Source of the DNA: Sanguibacter gelidistatuariae
GTDB lineage: Bacteria > Actinomycetota > Actinomycetes > Actinomycetales > Cellulomonadaceae
Reading direction: 5' to 3'
Length of the DNA: 64,000 nucleotides
Assembly (NCBI RefSeq): GCF_900096585.1
Contig: NZ_FMYH01000002.1
Location: 88,343-152,342, forward strand
Shown here: positions 57,677 through 64,000 of the stretch, piece after piece
Position numbering within the stretch: the first letter of the stretch is position 1
Layout of the letters: every line of letters starts with the position of its first letter
The notes under the pieces: generated by a model
Seen by the model: only the letters and a program-made list of their open reading frames with translations
The model's database searches: none
What the model was told of the DNA's origin: nothing
Position numbers and translations under genes: made by a program

Positions 57677-59062
57677 GTGCTTGTCATCGACATCCACTGG
57701 TTCCGTGCGGCCTATCACGGTCAGCGCGAGGACGGGGAACCTGACTGGCCCCCCGCCCCCGCCCGGCTGCTCGGCGCGCTGCTGGCGGGTGCGCACCAGC
57801 TTCCCTCGCCCACGGCCAAGGTGCCCGCCCTCCGGGCCCTGCGCAGCATCGCTGCGAGCGCTCCTCCGTTCATCGACGCTCCTCTGGCACGGTCCCTGGG
57901 CACGCCGGCCACCTACACGGAGGGGACGTGGCTGCCCGACGTGGCGACGGCAAAGACGCTGGGGAAGCTGCTAGACCTGGGCGTCGTGTCCATGGATTCG
58001 CAGTCCCGCGTCGCCAAGCGCCAGGATGCGATGGCCCTCGCAGACGATCTGTTGTCGTTCATTGTCGACGTCGACCTCCCCGCGGACGAGCTCGAGGGCC
58101 TGCGGGAGGCTGCTGGGTGCGTCGCGTACTTCGGTCGCTCCAACGACCCCGCTGACCTCACAGTCGAGGTCGTCCACGAAGCCGACGTGCACGCGACGAT
58201 CCCAACCGGTCACCGCGAGCGCTGGTATCCCCGCCGCACGAGCCGGGGATCGGTCCGTGGATGGCTTCCCAGCACGCTGGACTGGTACGACGCCAGCTTT
58301 GCGAGGACCTTTGGCACCGATGCCTCGGTGTCCTCGCTCCCCCCGATCCCCGCCGACGGGTACGTCGACCCGCTCTCCTACGATCGGACCCCTCCGGTGG
58401 CCACGAGAACGTCGTCTGCCTGCACGGTTGTTCCGCTGCTCAGGTCAGTCCCCCAGCACCTCGTGTCGGCGTTGATCGCGGAGGTCACCTCGGCCCTGGA
58501 AGACAGCGGCCAGAACGCGGTCGGCGGACAGGCGCCGGCGTGGTTCACCTTCGCCGCCACGGTGAGCGGAGGGATGCACGACGACGGACGGTGCGTCGGC
58601 GTGGGCCTGGCACCCCGCGCTGAGGTGCTCCCAGACAACAGCGACGTCGGGCCCGCGTCCGCGAGCGCCGTGGTGGAACGCATCGTCCTGTCTCGAGCCG
58701 CCACGCCCGGCAGTCGATCCATCGTCGGTCCCGGTGCTCTTGACCCCGATCACTGGACCGGTCCCGAGTCGCACTGGTTCTCTGCGACCCCGCTTCGCGG
58801 TTTTCCCGACGAACGAGTCATCCGCCACATGATGGAGGTGACACTCCGCGAGCGCTTCGGCGTCGGCCTGACGGCGCTCACGGTGCGGCAGTCCCCGCTG
58901 TACGCCTATGAGGCGCGTTGGCCCAACGGTGATCTAGCAGACGGGCTCGGTCAGTGGTGGTGCGAGCTCCACCTCTCCGCACCGATCGCGGGGCCCCTCG
59001 TCCTCGGTGCGGGCACCGACCACGGCTTCGGCCTTTTCCACCCGAGCAGGAGCCCCTCATGA
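57677..59062 (+). CDS. csb2: Type I-G (I-U) Cas5-Cas6 protein Csb2, GSU0054 family
   Basis: Csb2 joins a Cas5-like domain (crRNA 5'-handle binding) and a Cas6-like domain. The 461-residue protein starts LVIDIHWFRAAYHGQREDGE, then DWPPAPARLLGALLAGAHQL, the family's WPP-x-P-x-RL motif; the C terminus has the RAMP-type glycine-rich loop GAGTDHGFGLFHP. The C-terminal half is of normal size, so a Cas6 domain still seems present although a separate Cas6e exists; whether it is catalytic cannot be judged. The GTG at 57677 follows csb1 by 3 bp with GAGGG upstream. It overlaps cas3 by ATGA. Confidence 0.82.
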   Translation: MLVIDIHWFRAAYHGQREDGEPDWPPAPARLLGALLAGAHQLPSPTAKVPALRALRSIAASAPPFIDAPLARSLGTPATYTEGTWLPDVATAKTLGKLLDLGVVSMDSQSRVAKRQDAMALADDLLSFIVDVDLPADELEGLREAAGCVAYFGRSNDPADLTVEVVHEADVHATIPTGHRERWYPRRTSRGSVRGWLPSTLDWYDASFARTFGTDASVSSLPPIPADGYVDPLSYDRTPPVATRTSSACTVVPLLRSVPQHLVSALIAEVTSALEDSGQNAVGGQAPAWFTFAATVSGGMHDDGRCVGVGLAPRAEVLPDNSDVGPASASAVVERIVLSRAATPGSRSIVGPGALDPDHWTGPESHWFSATPLRGFPDERVIRHMMEVTLRERFGVGLTALTVRQSPLYAYEARWPNGDLADGLGQWWCELHLSAPIAGPLVLGAGTDHGFGLFHPSRSPS

Positions 59063-62000
59063 CATCTGCCTCTGTCCCGCAGGTCTTTCCGACCTTTGCC
59101 GAGTTCTTCGCGGCCACGCACGGCGGACACGCACCGTACGCGTGGCAGTCCGAGCTCGCGTCACGACTTGCCGGCGACGGCTGGCCGTCCGTCATCGAAG
59201 TACCCACAGGGCTGGGCAAGACGACGACGATCGCCGCCGCCGTGTACGAGCTGGCCCGCCAGTGCCATGCCCGCGGCACGCACTCCTCGGACGGCAGCCC
59301 GCTACCCCTGCGGACTGCACCGCAGCGCATCTTCCACGTGGTCAACCGGCGCAGCCTCGTGGATGACACCGGGGACTACGTCGGAGCGTTGGCGTCTGCC
59401 ATCAACGATGCCGTGCCTGGCTCGACCCTGGCACCGCTGCGTGAGGCACTCGCGGGGCTGCTCGGTGAGGGCAGCACCATCCCCGTGGTCGCTGCGCGTA
59501 TCCACGGCGCGAGCCCGCGCGGGCACAGCTGGCTGCGATCGACGGGGTGCACGATCGTCACCCTGACCCCGCATCAGCTCGTCTCGAGGCTCGTCATGCG
59601 CGGATTCGGGGTGAGCAACGGCGCTCGTCCCATCCACGCGGCACTCGTCGGGATCGACCGCCTGGTGCTTGTCGACGAACCTCACCTCGCAGTACCGACC
59701 ATCCACACGCTGGTCGACGCCGAAGCTCTCCAGCGGGCAGCCACGACCGACCTCGGTGTCCCGCTCGGGCAGACTGTGCTCCTCGGTGCGACGGTCCCGC
59801 GGGAGGCTACCCGGCTTGTCGGAGCGACAGCACGCTCCACCCTGGCGATCGATCCACTCCCCCCGGGCGACCCGACCGCGCCAGCCAACCAGGACTACGC
59901 TCGCCGTCTCGGCGCTGTCCGCACGCTGCAGGTCCACCGGACCAGCACGGCGTCGGACACGGCGTTTGTGAAGAAGCTTGTCACGTGCGCGGCGGCGGCG
60001 TGGACCGAGGGCAACGGCCGGGTCGCTGTCATGGTGAACACGGTCGCCGTCGCCCAGGCCGTGTATGCAGCACTCCCGGGGGCGCTGCTCGCGGCCAAGC
60101 TGGCAGTTCCGACGACGCTCGTCACCTCGCGATTCCGTCCTGTTGACCGGCCTGTGGTCAGCCGTGACGACCCGGGGATCACTGTGGCGACGCAGTGCCT
60201 CGAGGTCGGGGTCGATGTGAGCTTCGATGCGCTGGTGACCGAGCTCTGTTCATGGGATGCCTTGGTCCAGCGGCTCGGGCGCCTCAACCGAGACGGGTCC
60301 GCGTCTCAGGCAAGAGCCCAGCTCGTGTCGGCTCCGGCCGGTGCCGTGCGGCCGGGAACTCGTGCGGTGTATGGCGACACGCTCGTCGCCCTCGCGGCCG
60401 TCCTCGACGACGCGGGCAAGGATGCAGTGATCGACGTCTCCCCGACGGGCCTCGACGCACTGCGTATGCGCGCGGTGGCACTCTCCCTTACACTGTCGGC
60501 TCCCGTCCCGCGTGCCGGGACTCTCCATCGTGGACTTGTCCCCCTCATGGTGCAGACGCGCCCGACGCCAGTGCCTGACCTCCCGGTGGACGCTCTGGTC
60601 TCCGGGCCCGACGCGCCGCCGACCTCGGAGGTCCTCGTCGCGTGGCGGTCCCAACCCAGCCTGCTGTCAACCGGCGCCGACCCGGTGCGCGCGGCAGAGG
60701 CTGTCGCCATCTCTCGTGCGGCTCTCCTGGGCTTCCTCGCCGGAGAGCCTGCTACCCGGGTGCCTGTCACCGACCTCGAGACCCTCGCGGAAGAGGTGGC
60801 GCCCGGCTACGACCTCGCGCGGGACCGCCTGTCCGAGGTTCAGGTGTGGGACCCGCAGAGCGAGTCGTGGATCGCGGCCCGGGACCTCGCGGCGGTGGCC
60901 GACGCGAGGCGCATCGTGCTTCCGTGCAGCCTCGGTGGGTACAGCGTGGATCGCGGCTGGACGGGAGTGGCCGACGGCGCGCACACCGGAGACGTGTCCT
61001 TGGCAGCCACGCTCCTTGACCTACGTGGACTGCAGTCAGCGGGGTTCACACTCCCGTCCGCACCGGTGACACTCATCCTCACGCAGTCGTCCATCTCGGA
61101 GGCGAACCGGCTCCTGGGTCCCTGCGACTCCGTCGACCACGAGTCTCTCGCGGGTGCGCTTGCTGATGCTTCCGAGTTGCTCACGGCCTTCCCGAAGCCT
61201 GTCGGTGGTGGCGTCGACGGCCTCCCTGACGCCTCTGACGTCGATGTTTTCACCGAGGAGGCGGAGGCACGTCTTCGAGAGATCGGCGCTCAGGTCGTCC
61301 ACGCCGCGCTCGGGCCGGTTGGCACGTCTGCGGTTCCGCGGGTCGTGGTCGAGATGCTCACTGCGAGCGCCTTCCAGGTCACGGTGAGGTGGCGAGCGCG
61401 GACACCTGATTCGAATGGGGGCGAGGTCGGACTAGTTGCGCACCAGGAGCAGGTCGCCGCGTGGGCCCTGTCAGATGCGACGGCGGCCGGCACCACACCC
61501 GATCTAGCCCACCTCCTCGAACTGGCCGGACGCCTGCACGACGAGGGCAAGGCCGACCCACGGTTCCAGCGCATGCTCGCCGGATATGCGAACACCACAG
61601 TCTCCGGCGGCGCCCTCGTGACGACGGACAACGCGACTGGTGAGACCCGGACGCGGCCCCTGCTGGCGAAGTCGACCGGGAGCGGGACCGAGGACACCCG
61701 TTCAAGGCGGCAGTCCGACTCTCGCCGTCGTCGCGAGGCCGGTGTACCGGAGAGCTGGCGCCACGAAGGGGCCAGCATCAAGGCCGTGCCTGAGATGGAC
61801 GGAGGTGAACTCGTCCGTCACCTCGTCGGCTCGCACCACGGCTGGTACCGCCCTGCCTTTCAGCCGATTGCTCCGGATCAGGACCACGGCTTCGCCCATG
61901 CCAGCGAGTTCCTCCGCCTCAATGCGGAGTACGGCCCGTGGGGGCTCGCGTATCTCGAGACGCTGCTCCGCCTGGCCGACTGGCGGGCGTCCGCACTGCC

Positions 62001-62997
62001 GCTCGGCGACGTCGTGGCAGGCGTCCACCTACCCGACGTCCTAGCCCCCGATACACAGCACCCAACTGCTCAGATCACAACGCCGAGCGAGTTCACGCAT
62101 CATTCGCTGACGGGGCTCGCGACGCACCCGTTGACTGGGTGGTTCGCCGTCCTGGGCCTCCTCGGTGCGGCAGAGGCACTTGGTGACACATCAGCGAGAG
62201 TGCGGTGGGACGTCGGTCCCACCGGCGGCGCGCCGACCTTCCCGGTGCTCGAGTGCACCGTGCCGCTCCATGAACTCGTGGGGGCGGTGCTCGGCTCCCC
62301 GCAGTGGGACGACGCTCAGCAACGCGTCAGGGGCAAGACGGGGAGCAAGTCGGGCCTGGAGGTGAAGAACCAGAAGCTCTCGCCGTCCACGTCCCTTCGC
62401 TGCATCCTGACAGAGACTGAGAACACGATGCTGCTCGGGCTGGTCGGTGACCTCGGGCGTGCCGACCGAGCGACATCCGGCGGCCAGGTTGAGCTACCGA
62501 TCGCGGCGTTCGCCAACAACTCGAGCTACCCAGGTGTCGCGCTCCGACTGGTCGGTGCATTGGCACCGGTTGACTCGATCGTTGCGGCGCTGTTCGACCC
62601 GAACGCCGGGTACCAGATGACCGCATGTGATGGCGGCATGGACCGTCCTCTCTCGGCCGCCCCCAAAGACACGGGGCTCGGAGAGGTTGGTGACAAGAGG
62701 TCGACTCGGGCACTCCTTGCGCCCCTTGCAGTTGCGGGCATGGCCCTCGCCGGCACCACGGGCGCCCAGCCGCTAGGAGTCAATCAACGCTCCCGCCCTG
62801 CACGGCTACGCGTTCCCCTCCCGTCCCGTCCGACGAGCCTCGACGAACTCCGCGCGTTGCTCGTGGGAGCATGGGCACCCGACCAGTGGCAGTGGCCTCT
62901 CGTCGGCAATGCGTGGGTACTTGAGCTCGACAAGTTCTCCAGGGGGAAGTCCGACATCTCCTGGCAAGGAAGGGCTGTCCGGCGCGACGGAAAGTAG
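59059..62997 (+). CDS. cas3: Cas3 helicase-nuclease of type I-G form with C-terminal extension
   Basis: Cas3 unwinds and degrades target DNA after Cascade binding. The 1312-residue chain has the I-G order: helicase first (EVPTGLGKTTTIAAAVYELA, Walker A near residue 49; LVLVDEPHLAVP, DEPH at 206; VQRLGRLNRDG near 404), HD nuclease after (LVAHQEQVAAWA near 790, AGRLHDEGKADPRFQRML with HD at 827, LVGSHHGWYRP near 926). After the HD domain, residues of about 1020-1312 form an extra domain beginning THPLTGWFAVLGLLGAAEAL and ending WQGRAVRRDGK. Its size and opening motif resemble Csb3/Cas8u2-like large subunits, for which no separate gene exists here. The ATG overlaps csb2 by 4 bp. It ends 58 bp before the CRISPR array. 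Confidence 0.88.
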   Translation: MTSASVPQVFPTFAEFFAATHGGHAPYAWQSELASRLAGDGWPSVIEVPTGLGKTTTIAAAVYELARQCHARGTHSSDGSPLPLRTAPQRIFHVVNRRSLVDDTGDYVGALASAINDAVPGSTLAPLREALAGLLGEGSTIPVVAARIHGASPRGHSWLRSTGCTIVTLTPHQLVSRLVMRGFGVSNGARPIHAALVGIDRLVLVDEPHLAVPTIHTLVDAEALQRAATTDLGVPLGQTVLLGATVPREATRLVGATARSTLAIDPLPPGDPTAPANQDYARRLGAVRTLQVHRTSTASDTAFVKKLVTCAAAAWTEGNGRVAVMVNTVAVAQAVYAALPGALLAAKLAVPTTLVTSRFRPVDRPVVSRDDPGITVATQCLEVGVDVSFDALVTELCSWDALVQRLGRLNRDGSASQARAQLVSAPAGAVRPGTRAVYGDTLVALAAVLDDAGKDAVIDVSPTGLDALRMRAVALSLTLSAPVPRAGTLHRGLVPLMVQTRPTPVPDLPVDALVSGPDAPPTSEVLVAWRSQPSLLSTGADPVRAAEAVAISRAALLGFLAGEPATRVPVTDLETLAEEVAPGYDLARDRLSEVQVWDPQSESWIAARDLAAVADARRIVLPCSLGGYSVDRGWTGVADGAHTGDVSLAATLLDLRGLQSAGFTLPSAPVTLILTQSSISEANRLLGPCDSVDHESLAGALADASELLTAFPKPVGGGVDGLPDASDVDVFTEEAEARLREIGAQVVHAALGPVGTSAVPRVVVEMLTASAFQVTVRWRARTPDSNGGEVGLVAHQEQVAAWALSDATAAGTTPDLAHLLELAGRLHDEGKADPRFQRMLAGYANTTVSGGALVTTDNATGETRTRPLLAKSTGSGTEDTRSRRQSDSRRRREAGVPESWRHEGASIKAVPEMDGGELVRHLVGSHHGWYRPAFQPIAPDQDHGFAHASEFLRLNAEYGPWGLAYLETLLRLADWRASALPLGDVVAGVHLPDVLAPDTQHPTAQITTPSEFTHHSLTGLATHPLTGWFAVLGLLGAAEALGDTSARVRWDVGPTGGAPTFPVLECTVPLHELVGAVLGSPQWDDAQQRVRGKTGSKSGLEVKNQKLSPSTSLRCILTETENTMLLGLVGDLGRADRATSGGQVELPIAAFANNSSYPGVALRLVGALAPVDSIVAALFDPNAGYQMTACDGGMDRPLSAAPKDTGLGEVGDKRSTRALLAPLAVAGMALAGTTGAQPLGVNQRSRPARLRVPLPSRPTSLDELRALLVGAWAPDQWQWPLVGNAWVLELDKFSRGKSDISWQGRAVRRDGK

Positions 62998-63055
62998 CTC
63001 TTCCAAAGCGATGTGGGATGGTGGATCCTCGCGGTAAACTCCCTGGTCAGCAAGT
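62998..63055 (+). promoter_or_regulatory. Short CRISPR leader
   Basis: Only 58 bases lie between the cas3 stop and the first repeat. The repeat orientation (hairpin first, GTGAGCC last) puts the leader on this side. A TAAACT at 63035-63040 could be a -10, without a matching -35. Either the leader promoter extends into cas3 or the array is read from the cas operon. Confidence 0.45.
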
Positions 63056-63998
63056 GTCTTCCCCGCGTATGCGGGGGTGAGCCCGGCGAGGCCATCAACC
63101 CTGGGCGCGGCTGGTGGTCTTCCCCGCGTATGCGGGGGTGAGCCCGCCGGCAACGCACCCGCGCCGGCCACCGTCCGGTCTTCCCCGCGTATGCGGGGGT
63201 GAGCCCGACGAGGCGAAGAACGGTGAGACCACTCAGCGGTCTTCCCCGCGTATGCGGGGGTGAGCCCCGAGATCCTCGACGAGCCGTCGATCATCCGCAG
63301 TCTTCCCCGCATATGCGGGGGTGAGCCCAGATGGCTCCAGCCTGGGCCGACCAGCCGCAAGTCTTCCCCGCGTATGCGGGGGTGAGCCGGACGCAGCGAC
63401 ATGGCAAACGGCGACGCCGCAGTCTTCCCCGCGTATGCGGGGGTGAGCCCCAGTGAGAACAGTGACGTGATCCACACTTGCGGTCTTCCCCGCGTATGCG
63501 GGGGTGAGCCCACGTCCGCGCTCGGTGGGAACACCGGCGCGCTGTCTTCCCCGCGTATGCGGGGGTGAGCCGTGACCATCGCGAGGTCGCCTTCGTCGTC
63601 GGGTCTTCCCCGCGTATGCGGGGGTGAGCCGACACCGAACGACGTCGGCACCTGGTGGCCGGCGTCTTCCCCGCGTATGCGGGGGGTGAGCCTCCCGGCT
63701 CGCACAGTCTGCTCCGAGCACGTGGGTCTTCCCCGCGTATGCGGGGGTGAGCCCGGCTGGGACCTGCTCTGGTGCGCCCAGCACGAGGTCTTCCCCGCGT
63801 ATGCGGGGGTGAGCCGTGCGGGATCCAGTGTGTGGACCCGGACACGATGTCTTCCCCGCGTATGCGGGGGTGAGCCGACGTACACCCAGTCGGTCTGCCC
63901 TGCCGCGTTGTCTTCCCCGCGTATGCGGGGGTGAGCCCTCAACGTCAACAATCAGCAGCACTACACGCTTGTCTTCCCCGCGTATGCGGGGGTGAGCC
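63056..63998 (+). CRISPR. CRISPR array with type I-E-like repeats, at least 16 repeats
   Basis: Sixteen repeats of 28 nt, each beginning GTCTTCCCCGCGTATGCG and ending GGGGTGAGCC, alternate with 15 spacers. CCCCGC and GCGGGG form the stem of a type I-E/Cas6e hairpin with a TAT-containing loop. Spacers are 33 nt except one of 31 (63572-63602) and one of 34 (63754-63787). Repeat 5 (63300) has A in place of G at one loop position, and repeat 11 (63664) has an extra G. The last repeat ends two bases before the window end, so the array continues. Cutting 8 nt from the repeat end would leave a GGTGAGCC handle. No spacer visibly matches this window. Confidence 0.99.
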
Positions 63999-64000
63999 CG

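Noticed and set aside
55695..62997. Plain type I-E assignment of the locus from its repeats
   Set aside because: No Cse1, Cse2, Cas7e or Cas5e gene is present, and Cas3 has the helicase-HD order of I-G.
62806..63961. Minus-strand and plus-strand open frames across the CRISPR array with repeated HPRIRGED or PRVCGGE patterns
   Set aside because: They are translations of the CRISPR repeats; the periodic peptides are artefacts often seen in protein databases.

Overview
The window is high-GC actinobacterial chromosome. Gene content and order (garA-ftsR/sbp/pgsA cluster, mIHF-gmk-rpoZ-coaBC-metK-priA, pyrR-B-C-carAB-pyrF, aroC-K-B-Q, efp-nusB) suggest Micrococcales, close to the Cellulomonas/Sanguibacter group. 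The genus is an inference. No rRNA or tRNA gene was seen.

Layout. 0-12 kb: pyruvate carboxylase (minus), a ParA-type ATPase (plus), two MerR regulators flanking a gap, an FHA protein of GarA type, a DUF881-Sbp-DUF881 membrane trio with a CDP-alcohol phosphatidyltransferase, then a DEAD-box RNA helicase with a long 5' region. 12-20 kb: hisG-hisE, a riboflavin operon (ribD-ribE-ribBA-ribH) behind an FMN riboswitch, a lipoprotein/PKD secreted pair and a GNAT acetyltransferase. 20-30 kb: a minus-strand housekeeping run rpe, rsmB, fmt, HAD, priA, metK, coaBC, rpoZ, gmk, mIHF. 30-40 kb: the complete pyrimidine operon from pyrR to pyrF, mostly with 4-bp start/stop overlaps. 40-51.5 kb: an acyl-CoA ligase, a GGDEF/EAL protein, nusB-efp, a SatD/membrane pair with three phased palindromes, a truncated Fic gene, and aroQ separated from aroB-K-C by an AraC/VOC pair.

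51.5-64 kb is an accessory island. It starts just upstream of aroC and holds HTH remnants, a hipBA toxin-antitoxin pair, a Fic gene that has lost its catalytic core, an IS3-type transposase remnant, and a four-gene CRISPR-cas operon followed directly by a CRISPR array running off the window end.

The CRISPR locus is the most notable object. Its effector genes are of type I-G (old I-U) kind: Csb1/Cas7, Csb2/Cas5-Cas6 and a Cas3 with helicase first and HD nuclease after. The first gene, however, is a Cas6e-like RNase, and the repeats have the type I-E form (28 nt, hairpin CCCCGC/GCGGGG). Cas3 carries a C-terminal extension of about 290 residues that may supply the large subunit, which is otherwise missing. 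No cas1, cas2 or cas4 lies in the window. The genes overlap or nearly abut, so the locus reads as one unit: Cas6e would process the I-E-like repeats for a Csb1/Csb2/Cas3 effector.
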